DNA of 64,000 nt from Pseudomonas laurylsulfatiphila (GTDB lineage Bacteria; Pseudomonadota; Gammaproteobacteria; Pseudomonadales; Pseudomonadaceae), in assembly GCF_002934665.1 (NCBI RefSeq), contig NZ_NIRS01000006.1, positions 62,001 to 126,000 of the forward strand, given 5' to 3'. The position numbers and the translations under genes are program-made. Shown piece by piece: positions 1-9,661 of the stretch; the stretch's first letter is position 1; each line of letters starts with the position of its first letter. Under the pieces are notes generated by a model. It was given only the letters and a program-made list of their open reading frames with translations, searched no databases and was not told the DNA's origin.

Positions 1-1
1 C

Positions 2-193
2 GACATGCTCGGCGTCACGCCGGTGTCGGTGGTCGAGGACTATCCCGGTCGGGATCTGCTGGCGGTGTTGCCGATCAAGTTCGAGGCGCGGCTGCCACCG
101 TACGGGTTGATCACCCGGCGTCATCGCATTCAATCGTCGGCGATGCAGGCGTTCATGAATTCGGTGCGGGCCGAGCATGCGCTGAGCAAATGA
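2..193 (+). CDS. C-terminal end of a LysR-type regulator (partial)
   Basis: The reading frame is open from the window edge to a TGA at 191-193, so only the last 63 or so residues are seen. The tail, with a stretch DLLAVLPIKF and a closing MQAFMNSVRAE, looks like the end of a LysR effector-binding domain. The N-terminal helix-turn-helix lies outside the window, so the family call rests on a short segment. A REP-type repeat follows the stop codon. Confidence 0.5.
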   Translation, partial: DMLGVTPVSVVEDYPGRDLLAVLPIKFEARLPPYGLITRRHRIQSSAMQAFMNSVRAEHALSK

Positions 194-209
194 CAGGCAA
201 GGCAAGGGC

Positions 210-260
210 AAAAGATCGCAGCCTGCGGCAGCTCCTACAGGTGTACGGCTGCGATCTTTT
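210..260. repeat. REP-type inverted repeat, 'GATCGCAGCC' form
   Basis: The arms AAAAGATCGCAGCC and GGCTGCGATCTTTT face each other around GCGGCAGCTCCTACAGGTGTAC. The same unit recurs at 7135-7209 and 22123-22190. The right arm here lacks the GGAGCTGCCGCA part, so this copy is shortened. Confidence 0.8.
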
Positions 261-276
261 GATTTTCTTGCCCCGC

Positions 277-1140
277 CTACGTTGTTTTACGGAACACAAA
301 CACCAACCCGATGATGATCAACAGCATGCCGAACAGGCTCAACAGCGCCAGGCGATTGCCGAAGACCAGATAGTCCATCACCGCCGTCACCGCCGGCACC
401 AGGTAAAACAGACTGGTGACGTTCACCAGGTTGCCCCGGGCGATCAAGCGGTACAGCAATAGCGTCGCCAGCACCGACACCACCAGCCCCATCCATAGCA
501 CCGGCAGGATGAAACCGCTGCTGTGCTCGAAGTGAAACGGCTGGAAAGGGACGAAAATCCCGCACAACAGCAGTCCGGCGAGGTACTGCACCGGCAGCGT
601 GCCGAGAGGGTTTTCAGTGATGCGTTTCTGCATGATCGAACCGAACGTCATGCTCACCAGTGCCAGCAGACCGAAAAGCATTCCGGCCAGCGACATCCCG
701 GCCAGGCCGATGCCCTGATAGACCACCATGATCAAACCGGTCAGCCCCAGGACCAGACCGAACATCCGGCTCCAGGAACGCTGACGCTCCATCAGCACCA
801 CCGTGAGGATCGGCTGCACGCCCATGATGGTCGCCATCACCCCGGGGGTGACTTTCAGGTCCAGGGCCAGCAGATAGAAAATCTGATAGGCCCCCAACAA
901 CACCACGCCGGTGGCCATCGCATACAGCATCGGCTTGCCGCCCTTGGGCAACTTCAGCTTGAACAACGGCACCAGCAACACCAGCCCGCATAGCGCAATG
1001 ACGAAACGAAACATCAGGAAGGCGAAGGGTGACGCGTGGGCCAGCCCCCATTTGGAGAAGATCGCCCCGCTGCTCCACAGCAGAACGAACAGGCTCGTGG
1101 ACGCCGCCGCGAGCGCGGATTTTTTCGAAAGGACAAACAT
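277..1140 (-). CDS. EamA/DMT-family transporter
   Basis: This is an integral inner-membrane protein of 287 residues with about ten hydrophobic helices in two EamA repeats, typical of drug/metabolite exporters of the RhaT/YdcZ type. The substrate cannot be read from sequence. I start it at the ATG at 1140, which has AGGTGG upstream, rather than at the in-frame GTG nine bases earlier. It stands alone, separated from the next gene on the same strand by a 465-bp gap that contains a terminator. Confidence 0.85.
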   Translation of the reverse strand: MFVLSKKSALAAASTSLFVLLWSSGAIFSKWGLAHASPFAFLMFRFVIALCGLVLLVPLFKLKLPKGGKPMLYAMATGVVLLGAYQIFYLLALDLKVTPGVMATIMGVQPILTVVLMERQRSWSRMFGLVLGLTGLIMVVYQGIGLAGMSLAGMLFGLLALVSMTFGSIMQKRITENPLGTLPVQYLAGLLLCGIFVPFQPFHFEHSSGFILPVLWMGLVVSVLATLLLYRLIARGNLVNVTSLFYLVPAVTAVMDYLVFGNRLALLSLFGMLLIIIGLVFVFRKTT

Positions 1141-1560
1141 GAATACCACCTGTAGTCAGGCAAAGAGCCAACTCAGCAAAAGCTGAAATCCAGTAGTTTT
1201 TTCAGGCGGGCGCGGGAACAGCAGAAGACAGCTGATCAGCCCGAAATGCCAACGCCTGGCGGTGATACGACTGCGCACACCGGCGTGCTACTGACAGGTG
1301 GGGGGTAATGACTGATCTGCCCGGGCTGCTGATTCCCGCACGGCACGACGCCAGCGTTGACCGCTGAATCGACTACCGCGTTGAGGAGGGATGCAGGCAT
1401 TGGGCTGATCTTTGCTCGAGGGATAAGAAAGTGAGTCCGAAACTCACCGTGCGCCGACTATAACCAGCGTTCGATATGGATTGCAACGACTTGGTCAAAA
1501 GGCCAGTAACGACAGTCGGCACAGTGTCAGTATCTGAAGGGGGTACCCAGTATTTCTCGA
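1141..1560. other. Gene-free stretch upstream of the EamA gene
   Basis: No reading frame here has a ribosome binding site or family resemblance. It presumably holds the promoter of the leftward EamA gene. A short frame on the minus strand (84 codons) runs into the terminator and the end of lpxO and looks like chance. Confidence 0.5.
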
Positions 1561-1590
1561 AAAAAACCGCTCACAACGAGCGGTTTTTTT
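1561..1590 (-). terminator. Rho-independent terminator of lpxO
   Basis: The stem CCGCTC/GAGCGG with a 5-nt loop is flanked by an A-run and a T-run, so it could work in both directions. It lies 16 bp past the stop codon of the leftward lpxO gene. Confidence 0.85.
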
Positions 1591-1605
1591 ATTCCGTATC
1601 CGGCT

Positions 1606-2544
1606 TCAACCAAACAACCAATACCCCAACAACGTAAGCACCACCACCGCCAGCACCGGACGCAGTACACGGTAAGCCTTGGGATTGCGCCGCTTCCATT
1701 GCTTGACCACACCACTGAATCTATCGCTGGAGTTCTTGCTCCACGCGTAGGCCCTGTTGATCCCGCCCACACGCTCGTCATCCAGGTTCTGAGGGGCGGT
1801 GGCGCGCCCCAGCCAGGCGCTGATACTGCGATTGATGCGGGTCATGAAGCGATTGCTCAACGGACGTTCGATATCGCAGAACAGGATGACCCGGGTCTTT
1901 TCCGTTTCATTCTTGACCCAGTGCACGTAGGTCTCGTCGAACATCACGTCTTCACCATCGCGCCAGGCGTAAACCTGACCGTCGACAAAGATGCGGCAAT
2001 CATCGGAATTGGGGGTGGACAGCCCCAGGTGATAACGCAGGGAGCCGCCAAACGGGTCGCGATGCGGGTTGAGGTGGCTGCCGCCCGGCAGCAGCGCAAA
2101 CATCGCGCCCTTGACGTTGGGAATGCTGCTGACCAATGCCACGGTTCTCGGGCACCAGAGTTCGGCAGAAGGCAGCGGTTTGTCATACCACTTGAGATAG
2201 AAACGCTTCCAGCCCTTCTTGAAGAACGAGCCAAAACCGGCGTCGTTGTTCTTTGCCGCCGCACGAATATACCCCTCGTCGAACAAGTGCATCGCTTCGT
2301 CGCGGATCACCTCCCAGTTGTCCTTGAGCACGTCCAGTTCGGGAAACTTGCTGCGATCCAGATACGGCTTGGAAGGCACACCGGAAAACAGGTACATCAA
2401 GGCGTTATAGGGTGCGAACAGTGCCGAATGGTTAACGAACTGACGTAAAACCGGCAGACGCGCCTTGCCGCGCAAGTGCACATAGAGGGTGCTGCCAAGA
2501 AACAGCAACAACAGCGAGGCTTTCGCGGCAAACGAAAAGGTCAT
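1606..2544 (-). CDS. lpxO: Lipid A hydroxylase LpxO-like, aspartyl/asparaginyl beta-hydroxylase family
   Basis: The 312-residue protein begins with a hydrophobic anchor (residues 8-22) and carries the Fe(II)/2-oxoglutarate dioxygenase motif H161-R-D163 within NPHRDPFGGSLRYHLGL, with a distal histidine at H208 (TYVHWVKNE) and R218 for 2-oxoglutarate. This pattern fits LpxO, which hydroxylates the secondary acyl chain of lipid A at the inner membrane. A second hydrophobic segment closes the C terminus. I chose the ATG at 2544 because AAAGGAG lies just upstream; the longer frame adds 36 residues of unlikely sequence. The exact substrate is inferred from the family. Confidence 0.8.
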   Translation of the reverse strand: MTFSFAAKASLLLLFLGSTLYVHLRGKARLPVLRQFVNHSALFAPYNALMYLFSGVPSKPYLDRSKFPELDVLKDNWEVIRDEAMHLFDEGYIRAAAKNNDAGFGSFFKKGWKRFYLKWYDKPLPSAELWCPRTVALVSSIPNVKGAMFALLPGGSHLNPHRDPFGGSLRYHLGLSTPNSDDCRIFVDGQVYAWRDGEDVMFDETYVHWVKNETEKTRVILFCDIERPLSNRFMTRINRSISAWLGRATAPQNLDDERVGGINRAYAWSKNSSDRFSGVVKQWKRRNPKAYRVLRPVLAVVVLTLLGYWLFG

Positions 2545-2764
2545 CAACAACTCCTTTGAAGATAAGCGACTTTGCACCAGGTCCATTGCCCGACGAGGCT
2601 TGCGGCATGATAAACACTGCCGATCCGGTAAAAAACCTGCACTTTTCAACATTCAACGTTAACAAATGTGCAACAAAGCATTTCTTAACATGAGGCACCT
2701 GAACGGCGGCTGATGCGAATCCCTCATCAACCGCCGCCAGTCACGATCCGCCCCTGTTCAGCAC

Positions 2765-3739
2765 TTACTGCTGATTCTCCTGTTCGGTAAACAGGTCACT
2801 GAACAGCATGCTCGACAGATAACGTTCACCGGAGTCCGGCAGGATCACGACGATGGTCTTGCCCTGCATTTCCGGGGTCTCCGCCAATCTTACGGCCACG
2901 GCCATGGCTGCGCCGCAGGAGATCCCGCACAAGATTCCTTCTTCCTGCATCAAGCGCAAGGCCATGGTCTTGGACTCTTCGTCACTGACCAGTTCTACCC
3001 GGTCGACCATCGACAAATCGAGGTTCTTCGGCACAAAACCGGCACCAATGCCCTGGATCTTGTGCGGGCTCGGTTTGATTTCTTCACCGGCCAGGGCCTG
3101 GGTAATCACCGGCGACACCGCCGGCTCCACCGCCACCGAGAGAATCGGTTTGCCCTGGGTATTCTTGATATACCGTGAAACACCGGTGATGGTTCCACCG
3201 GTTCCGACGCCTGCCACCAGCACGTCGACGGCGCCGTCGGTATCGTTCCAGATTTCCGGGCCGGTGGTTTTTTCGTGGATGGCCGGGTTGGCCGGGTTGT
3301 CGAATTGCGCCGGCATGAAGTACTTCGACGGGTCGCCGGCAACAATTTCACCGGCTTTTTCGATAGCGCCCTTCATGCCCTTGGCCGGTTCGGTCAACAC
3401 CAGCTCGGCACCCAGTGCCTTGAGCACCTTGCGCCGTTCAATACTCATGGACGCCGGCATGGTCAGCATCAGTTTGTAGCCACGGGCGGCGGCCACGAAT
3501 GCCAGGCCGATACCGGTATTGCCGGAGGTGGGTTCGACGATGGTCATGCCCGGCTTGAGTTTGCCGCTGCTCTCGGCATCCCAGATCATGTTCGCGCCGA
3601 TCCGGCACTTGACCGAGTAACCGGGGTTGCGCCCTTCGATCTTGGCCAGAATGGTCACACCACGCGGCGCAATGCGATTGATCTGCACCAGCGGCGTGTT
3701 GCCGATGGAGTGGGCGTTGTCAGCGAAAATGCGGCTCAT
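2765..3739 (-). CDS. cysK: Cysteine synthase A (O-acetylserine sulfhydrylase)
   Basis: This PLP enzyme makes cysteine from O-acetylserine and sulfide in the cytoplasm. The PLP lysine is K44 in NPGYSVKCRIGANM, the substrate loop is TSGNTG, and the phosphate-binding loop is GTGGT. The form SVKCRIGANMIWDAE is typical of CysK rather than CysM, as is the length of 324 residues. The start at 3739 gives MSRIFADNAHSIGNTPL, the usual CysK N terminus, with AAGGA upstream; a longer frame starting at 3778 is less likely. Confidence 0.93.
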   Translation of the reverse strand: MSRIFADNAHSIGNTPLVQINRIAPRGVTILAKIEGRNPGYSVKCRIGANMIWDAESSGKLKPGMTIVEPTSGNTGIGLAFVAAARGYKLMLTMPASMSIERRKVLKALGAELVLTEPAKGMKGAIEKAGEIVAGDPSKYFMPAQFDNPANPAIHEKTTGPEIWNDTDGAVDVLVAGVGTGGTITGVSRYIKNTQGKPILSVAVEPAVSPVITQALAGEEIKPSPHKIQGIGAGFVPKNLDLSMVDRVELVSDEESKTMALRLMQEEGILCGISCGAAMAVAVRLAETPEMQGKTIVVILPDSGERYLSSMLFSDLFTEQENQQ

Positions 3740-3868
3740 GGCTGGGTCCTTAACGACAGCATTGAAATAGGGCATCAAGGTAAGCCTCTTGCCCGCAGGC
3801 GTCCAGTCGGGTCGAACGTCCGCCTATCAGTGCAGTCAATGGTTTTAGATCGCCAGAGATTTGCCACC

Positions 3869-4945
3869 ATGAAACGTCGATACAGTTGGCCCCTGTGGAC
3901 CCTCATCGGCCTCGTTGTACTGCTGATAACGCTGCACATCGCCTTGCCCTATCTGGTGCGCGATTACCTTAATGAGAGGCTGGCGGACATGGGCGACTAC
4001 CGGGGCCAGATCACCGACGTGGACCTGGCCTTGTGGCGCGGGGCCTACAAGATCAACGGACTGAAAATCGTCAAGGTCGATGGCAAGGTTCCGGTGCCTT
4101 TCGTCAACGCGCCATTGATCGACCTCTCGGTGAGTTGGCACTCACTGTGGCACGACCACGCGGTGGTGGCCAAAGTGCAGTTCATCACGCCCGAGGTCAA
4201 CTTCGTCGACGGCGGGGCCAACAAGCGAAATTCCCAGACCGGCCAGGGCACCGACTGGCGTGCCCAATTAGGCAAGCTGCTGCCCATTACCCTGAACGAA
4301 GTGCGGATCAACGACGGCAAGATCAGTTTTCGCAACTTCAACTCCAAACCACCGGTGAACATGAACGCCACAAAGGTGGATGCCAGTATTTTCAACCTGA
4401 CCAACGTGGTCGACACCAAAGGCAAACGCGACGCACGTTTTGAAGGTAAAGCCTTGCTGCTGGGGCACGCACCACTGGAAACTTCGGCCACTTTCGATCC
4501 CTTGAGCAACTTCGAAGACTTCGAGTTTCGCTTGCGCGCCACGGATATTGAACTCAAGCGCCTGAACGACTTCGCCGCGGCCTACGGCAAGTTCGACTTC
4601 AATGCCGGCCATGGCGACGTGGTGATCGAAGCCCAGGCCAACAAGGGCCGACTGACCGGCTATATCAAGCCGCTGATGCGCGATGTTGACGTGTTCAACT
4701 GGCAGCAGGACGTGGAAAACAAGGACAAAGGGCTGTTCCGCTCGGTATGGGAAGCCCTCGTCGGTGGAACCGAGACAGTCCTGAAAAACCAGGGCAAAAA
4801 CCAGTTTGCGACACGGGTCGAACTCAAGGGCAATGTGCACCAGCAAGATGTCAGCGCATTCCAGGCTTTTTTACAGATTTTACGCAATGGTTTCATCCAG
4901 GCGTTCAATGCACGGTATGAACGGCCCAAGCCGGATGCCGGCTAA
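3869..4945 (+). CDS. DUF748-type membrane-anchored protein
   Basis: The 358-residue protein has one N-terminal membrane helix (residues 7-27) and a long beta-rich exported part, matching the DUF748/AsmA-like proteins thought to act in the envelope. No catalytic motif is visible. The ATG at 3869 fits a positive-inside anchor (MKRRYSWPLW); the frame stays open for 600 bp upstream only because it overlaps cysK in antisense. It is divergent from cysK and 148 bp before the MoxR gene. The function is unknown. Confidence 0.75.
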   Translation: MKRRYSWPLWTLIGLVVLLITLHIALPYLVRDYLNERLADMGDYRGQITDVDLALWRGAYKINGLKIVKVDGKVPVPFVNAPLIDLSVSWHSLWHDHAVVAKVQFITPEVNFVDGGANKRNSQTGQGTDWRAQLGKLLPITLNEVRINDGKISFRNFNSKPPVNMNATKVDASIFNLTNVVDTKGKRDARFEGKALLLGHAPLETSATFDPLSNFEDFEFRLRATDIELKRLNDFAAAYGKFDFNAGHGDVVIEAQANKGRLTGYIKPLMRDVDVFNWQQDVENKDKGLFRSVWEALVGGTETVLKNQGKNQFATRVELKGNVHQQDVSAFQAFLQILRNGFIQAFNARYERPKPDAG

Positions 4946-5093
4946 GTCACTAAGTGACGCTCCATTCAGAGACTGAATAAGCCGTCTGCGTTCACAGTCG
5001 ACCGGGCAGCGCGTTATAGTCGGGGCTGACCCTTTTATTGCGCCCCCCCGCCCTGCCTCGTTCAGGTCGGCGTTACCGTTCGAGGATTAGCAG

Positions 5094-5939
5094 ATGAAGT
5101 TCGAAGGCACCCAGGCCTACGTCGCCACCGATGACCTGAAGCTGGCGGTCAACGCCGCCATCACCCTGGAGCGGCCGTTGCTGGTCAAGGGCGAACCGGG
5201 CACCGGCAAGACCATGCTCGCCGAGCAACTGGCCGAATCCTTTGGCGCCAAGCTGATCACCTGGCACATCAAATCCACCACCAAGGCTCACCAGGGCCTG
5301 TACGAGTACGACGCGGTCAGCCGCCTGCGCGACTCGCAACTGGGCAACGAGAAAGTCCACGACGTTCGTAACTACCTGAAAAAGGGCAAGCTCTGGGAAG
5401 CCTTCGAATCCGACGAGCGGGTGATCCTGCTGATCGACGAAATCGACAAGGCCGACATCGAATTCCCCAACGACCTGCTGCAAGAACTCGACAAGATGGA
5501 GTTCTACGTTTACGAGATCGACGAGACCATCAAGGCGAAAAAGCGTCCGATCATCATCATTACCTCCAACAACGAAAAGGAACTGCCGGACGCCTTCCTG
5601 CGCCGCTGCTTCTTCCACTACATCGCGTTCCCCGACCGCACCACCCTGCAAAAAATCGTCGACGTGCACTACCCGGACATCAAGAAAGACCTGGTCAGCG
5701 AAGCCCTGGACGTGTTCTTCGACGTGCGCAAGGTGCCAGGCCTGAAGAAGAAGCCTTCGACCTCCGAGCTGGTGGACTGGCTGAAGCTGCTGATGGCCGA
5801 CAACATCGGCGAAGCGGTGCTGCGCGAACGCGATCCGACCAAGGCCATCCCGCCGCTCGCCGGCGCCTTGGTGAAGAACGAACAGGACGTGCAATTGCTT
5901 GAGCGTCTGGCGTTCATGAGCCGTCGCGGCACCCGCTAA
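5094..5939 (+). CDS. MoxR-family AAA+ ATPase
   Basis: The 281-residue protein has Walker A GEPGTGKT (residues 33-40), Walker B VILLIDEIDKAD (110-121) and a sensor 1 segment IITSNNEKELPDAFLRR. MoxR ATPases act as chaperones for metalloenzymes or complexes, usually together with a VWA-domain partner. That partner follows 12 bp downstream, so the two form an operon. The client is not evident from the neighbours. Confidence 0.9.
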   Translation: MKFEGTQAYVATDDLKLAVNAAITLERPLLVKGEPGTGKTMLAEQLAESFGAKLITWHIKSTTKAHQGLYEYDAVSRLRDSQLGNEKVHDVRNYLKKGKLWEAFESDERVILLIDEIDKADIEFPNDLLQELDKMEFYVYEIDETIKAKKRPIIIITSNNEKELPDAFLRRCFFHYIAFPDRTTLQKIVDVHYPDIKKDLVSEALDVFFDVRKVPGLKKKPSTSELVDWLKLLMADNIGEAVLRERDPTKAIPPLAGALVKNEQDVQLLERLAFMSRRGTR

Positions 5940-5951
5940 GAGGCTGATGCC

Positions 5952-7130
5952 ATGCTGCTCAACCTGTTCAATGAAATGCGCGCAGCCAAGGTTCCAGTCT
6001 CGGTGCGTGAACTGCTGGACCTGATCAACGCGCTGAAACAGCGCGTGACCTTCGCCGACATGGACGAGTTCTACTACCTGTCCCGGGCGATCCTGGTGAA
6101 GGACGAAAAGCATTTCGACAAGTTCGACCGGGCGTTCGGTGCCTACTTCAATGGCCTGGAAAAGCTCGACGACCATCTTCAGGCACTGATCCCCGAAGAC
6201 TGGCTGCGCAAGGAATTCGAACGCTCGCTGACCGACGAAGAACGGGCGGCGATCCAGTCCCTTGGCGGCCTGGACAAACTGATCGAAGAGTTCAAGAAAC
6301 GCCTCGAGGAACAGAAGGAACGTCACGCCGGCGGTAATAAATGGATCGGTACCGGCGGCACCAGCCCGTTCGGTTCCGGCGGTTTCAACCCGGAAGGCAT
6401 TCGGGTCGGCGATGCCGGCAAGCGCCAGGGCAAGGCGGCCAAGGTCTGGGACCAGCGCGAATACAAAAACCTCGACGATTCGGTGGAATTGGGCACGCGC
6501 AACATCAAGGTCGCCCTGCGCCGCCTGCGCAAGTTCGCCCGTCAGGGCGCGGCGGAAGAGCTGGACATCGACGGCACCATCGACCACACCGCCAAGGATG
6601 CCGGCCTGCTGAACATCCAGTTGCGGCCGGAGCGGCGCAACACCGTCAAGCTGTTGCTGCTGTTCGACATCGGCGGCTCGATGGACGCCCATGTGAAGAT
6701 TTGCGAGGAATTGTTCTCGGCCTGCAAGACCGAGTTCAAGCACCTGGAGTATTTCTACTTCCACAACTTCATTTATGAATCGGTGTGGAAGAACAACATG
6801 CGCCGCACCTCCGAGCGCACTTCGACCATGGACCTGCTGCACAAGTACGGCGCCGACTACAAAGTGATCTTCATCGGCGACGCCGCCATGGCGCCCTATG
6901 AAATCACCCAGCCGGGCGGCAGTGTCGAGCACTGGAACGAAGAAGCCGGTTACGTGTGGATGCAGCGGTTCAAGGAAAAGTACAAGAAGCTTATCTGGAT
7001 CAACCCGTATCCGAAGGACACCTGGAGCTATACCTCGTCGACCAATATTGTGCGGGATTTGATCGAGGACCAGATGTATCCGCTGACCCTTCGTGGGCTG
7101 GAAGAAGGGATGCGGTTTTTGTCCAAATAA
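5952..7130 (+). CDS. VWA-domain (CoxE-like) partner of the MoxR ATPase
   Basis: The 392-residue protein ends in a von Willebrand A-type domain whose metal site reads FDIGGSMD (D239, G241, S243), a DxGxS variant of the DxSxS MIDAS seen in this CoxE-like group. The first 230 residues are charged and helical with a glycine-rich linker at about 126-160. It directly follows the MoxR gene and presumably presents or binds the client protein for the ATPase. The function in the cell is unproven. Confidence 0.85.
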   Translation: MLLNLFNEMRAAKVPVSVRELLDLINALKQRVTFADMDEFYYLSRAILVKDEKHFDKFDRAFGAYFNGLEKLDDHLQALIPEDWLRKEFERSLTDEERAAIQSLGGLDKLIEEFKKRLEEQKERHAGGNKWIGTGGTSPFGSGGFNPEGIRVGDAGKRQGKAAKVWDQREYKNLDDSVELGTRNIKVALRRLRKFARQGAAEELDIDGTIDHTAKDAGLLNIQLRPERRNTVKLLLLFDIGGSMDAHVKICEELFSACKTEFKHLEYFYFHNFIYESVWKNNMRRTSERTSTMDLLHKYGADYKVIFIGDAAMAPYEITQPGGSVEHWNEEAGYVWMQRFKEKYKKLIWINPYPKDTWSYTSSTNIVRDLIEDQMYPLTLRGLEEGMRFLSK

Positions 7131-7134
7131 AGCT

Positions 7135-7209
7135 AAAAGATCGCAGCCTTCGGCAGCTCCTACAGAGTACGCATATCCCTGTAGGAGCTGCCGCAGGCTG
7201 CGATCTTTT
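7135..7209. repeat. REP-type inverted repeat, 'GATCGCAGCC' form
   Basis: Full-length copy with arms AAAAGATCGCAGCC..GGCAGCTCCTACA and TGTAGGAGCTGCCGCAGGCTGCGATCTTTT. It lies between the convergent VWA and pxpC genes. Confidence 0.9.
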
Positions 7210-7214
7210 GATCT

Positions 7215-8138
7215 TCAAACTTTAAAGCGCTGCAAATACTCGATCTGTTCCCGATGCGCGACTTCTTGCACAACGGGCTTGAGTCGAACCGCCATCCCCG
7301 GCAAGCACTGCGCCAGCCGCGCCAGCGCCAACGGCGTCAACGCCCCCAGACGCGGATATCCACCAATGGTCTGCCGATCATTGAGCAACACAATCGGCTG
7401 CCCGTCGGGCGGCACCTGCACGGCACCCAACGGAATGCCCTCGGAAATCATCGGCTTGCCCTGGTACTGCAATGCCGTACCGAGCAGGCGAATACCCATC
7501 CGGTCGGCACGGCTGTCGAGGTGCCATACGCTGTTGAATGCGTCGAACAGGCTCTGCCCGCTGAACTCGCCGATCTGTGCTCCGAGGACCAGGTCCAACG
7601 GCGCATCAAGGTTCAGGTCCGGTCGTTGGTCTGCGGTCAATTCGCGCAGCAACATCACCGGGTTGCCCGAATAGCTCAAGCCATCCCCTTTCCCCAGCGC
7701 ACAGCCCATGCCGTCCAGGCCGCCGAGTTCCTCCCGGACCACCGTCGCGCTACTGCCCAGCACTTTTGGCGCATCAAACCCACCCGGCGCCGCCAGATAA
7801 GCCCGGGCTCCGAGCAACGGCTGAGTGAATTGCAAACGCTGGCCTTTGTGCAGCCTGAAACTGCGCCACGGGGTCAAAGCCTCGCCGTCCACCCGCGCGC
7901 CAAGATCCGCTCCGGCCAAGGCCAGCACGCAGTCTTCTTCAGCCACCACGGTGAATCCGCCGAGGGTGATTTCGATCACCGGCGCATCCAGTCCGTTGCC
8001 CAATAGCCAGTTGGCCCAGGACATCGAACGCCAATCGGCCGCTCCGCCCTGGGTCACGCCCAGATGCCGCACACCGAATCGACCAGCATCCTGCAACAGG
8101 CACAGCGGCGTACTCGCTTCAATCATCAGACGGCTCAT
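7215..8138 (-). CDS. pxpC: 5-oxoprolinase subunit PxpC (biotin-dependent carboxyltransferase-like)
   Basis: The 307-residue protein belongs to the KipA/allophanate hydrolase subunit 2 family (LRDAGRFGVRHLGVTQGGAAD-like start, LNDRQTIGGYPRLG near the end). With PxpA and PxpB it hydrolyses 5-oxoproline to glutamate using ATP in the cytoplasm. The start codon overlaps the end of pxpB by four bases, so the genes are translationally coupled. Confidence 0.9.
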   Translation of the reverse strand: MSRLMIEASTPLCLLQDAGRFGVRHLGVTQGGAADWRSMSWANWLLGNGLDAPVIEITLGGFTVVAEEDCVLALAGADLGARVDGEALTPWRSFRLHKGQRLQFTQPLLGARAYLAAPGGFDAPKVLGSSATVVREELGGLDGMGCALGKGDGLSYSGNPVMLLRELTADQRPDLNLDAPLDLVLGAQIGEFSGQSLFDAFNSVWHLDSRADRMGIRLLGTALQYQGKPMISEGIPLGAVQVPPDGQPIVLLNDRQTIGGYPRLGALTPLALARLAQCLPGMAVRLKPVVQEVAHREQIEYLQRFKV

Positions 8139-8839
8139 GCCTGGGCCTCCAGAGGCGTATCGTCACCCCCCAGGTTAATGAACTCGGCATGGCCGACCGC
8201 TTCGAACCGTACGGTGTCACCGGGCTGCATCAGGCTGTAGCCGTCACGGTTGCGGTCGAACAACCTGGCCGGCGTGCGGCCGATCAGGTTCCAGCCGCCC
8301 GGCGACACCACCGGGTAAGCCGCCGTTTGCCGCTCGGCGATGCCGACACTGCCGGCCGCGACTTTCTTGCGTGGTGTGTTCAGACGCGGCGCAGCGAGCG
8401 CTTCCTCCACCAGCCCCATGAAGGCGAAGCCCGGTGCAAAACCCAGGGCGAACACCTGATATTCACGCCCACTGTGGCGACGGATCACCTCCTCCACCGC
8501 CAATCCGCTGCGCTGCGACAACAACGTCAATTCCGGTCCGACACTCAAGTCGTACCACACCGGCAACACATGACAGGTACCGCGCGTGCGCACATTGGGC
8601 GACAGATCGATCAGTGCCTGGGCGATCAGTTCCCGTGCCTGGCTCGGGCTCAATGCCGTCAGGTCGTAATGCACCATCAATGTGGTGTAGGACGGCACCA
8701 GATCGATCAGGTGCCCGGCAAATGCCATGTGCAGACTTTCACTGGCAGCGAGCATCCACGGCATGTTGCTTTCGGCAATTTCATCGAACAGGCGCACCAT
8801 CAGGCAATCCAGCGCCACCACTTCCACCCGCAGCTTCAT
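8135..8839 (-). CDS. pxpB: 5-oxoprolinase subunit PxpB (KipI-like)
   Basis: The 234-residue protein belongs to the KipI/allophanate hydrolase subunit 1 family, with the typical FALGFAPGFAFMG and PGGWNLIGRTP segments. It forms the ATP-dependent 5-oxoprolinase complex with PxpC and PxpA. Both junctions in the operon are 4-bp overlaps. Confidence 0.9.
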   Translation of the reverse strand: MKLRVEVVALDCLMVRLFDEIAESNMPWMLAASESLHMAFAGHLIDLVPSYTTLMVHYDLTALSPSQARELIAQALIDLSPNVRTRGTCHVLPVWYDLSVGPELTLLSQRSGLAVEEVIRRHSGREYQVFALGFAPGFAFMGLVEEALAAPRLNTPRKKVAAGSVGIAERQTAAYPVVSPGGWNLIGRTPARLFDRNRDGYSLMQPGDTVRFEAVGHAEFINLGGDDTPLEAQA

Positions 8840-9588
8840 GACGCACTCTGCCGGTTCAAGGCTTCACGGATGCGTTGCACGGCAGCGACCGAACTGGCGT
8901 TATCGCCGTGCACGCAGAGGGTGTTGGCCCGCAAATGCAGGGCGCTGCCGTCACTGGCGGTGAGCTGATCGCCACGGGCAATGGTCAGCGCCTGCTCGAT
9001 GATTTTTTCCGGGTCGTGATGCACCGCGCCCGGCAGTTGTCGCGAGACCAGCCTGCCGGCACTGTCGTAGGCACGATCGGCAAAAGCCTCGAACCACAGC
9101 GTCACGCCGTATTCATCGCCCATTTGTTGGGCAGCGCTGTTGTCGCGGGTCGCCATCAGCATCAATGGCAGAGTGCGGTCGTAGGACGCCACCGCTTGCA
9201 AAACGGCACGCAACTGCGCCGGGTTAGCCATCATGTCGTTGTACATCGCGCCATGGGGTTTGACGTAACTGACCCGGCCGCCCTGGGCCCGGCAGATGCC
9301 GTCGAGGGCGCCGATCTGGTAATGCAGGATGTCTTGCAGCTCCTGGGTGGCATAGGCCATGGAGCGGCGGCCGAAGCCCACCAGATCCTGATAGGCCGGA
9401 TGCGCGCCGATTTGCACACCGTGGCTGAGGGCCAGGCTGACGGTCTTGCGCATGATGCTCGGGTCGCCGGCGTGAAAACCGCAGGCGACGTTGGCGCAAT
9501 CGATGAAGGGCATGATTTCGGCGTCCAGACCCATGGTCCAGCTGCCGAAACTCTCGCCGATGTCGCAGTTCAATAGCAGGCGGCTCAC
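8836..9588 (-). CDS. pxpA: 5-oxoprolinase subunit PxpA (LamB/YcsF family)
   Basis: The 250-residue protein has the YcsF signature LNCDIGESFGSW at its start and NVACGFHAGDP, which lines the substrate site of this family. It is the first gene of pxpABC. Two GTG codons could start it: I chose the one at 9588, eight bases after AGGAG, because the other (9597) overlaps that ribosome binding site. The MFS gene lies 73 bp upstream and probably brings in the substrate. Confidence 0.88.
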   Translation of the reverse strand: MSRLLLNCDIGESFGSWTMGLDAEIMPFIDCANVACGFHAGDPSIMRKTVSLALSHGVQIGAHPAYQDLVGFGRRSMAYATQELQDILHYQIGALDGICRAQGGRVSYVKPHGAMYNDMMANPAQLRAVLQAVASYDRTLPLMLMATRDNSAAQQMGDEYGVTLWFEAFADRAYDSAGRLVSRQLPGAVHHDPEKIIEQALTIARGDQLTASDGSALHLRANTLCVHGDNASSVAAVQRIREALNRQSAS

Positions 9589-9661
9589 ACTGAACACTCC
9601 TGTAGGCTTTATTCTTATCAGCTGCGGGACATATCTATAGGACAGTCCCGCAGGTTATCAG

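Noticed and set aside
3275..3868. N-terminal extension of the DUF748 gene over cysK
   Set aside because: The 198 extra codons are antisense to cysK; the ATG at 3869 gives a proper membrane anchor.
5073..6932. 619-codon minus-strand frame
   Set aside because: It lies antisense to the MoxR and CoxE-like genes, whose motifs are clear; long antisense frames are expected in GC-rich DNA.
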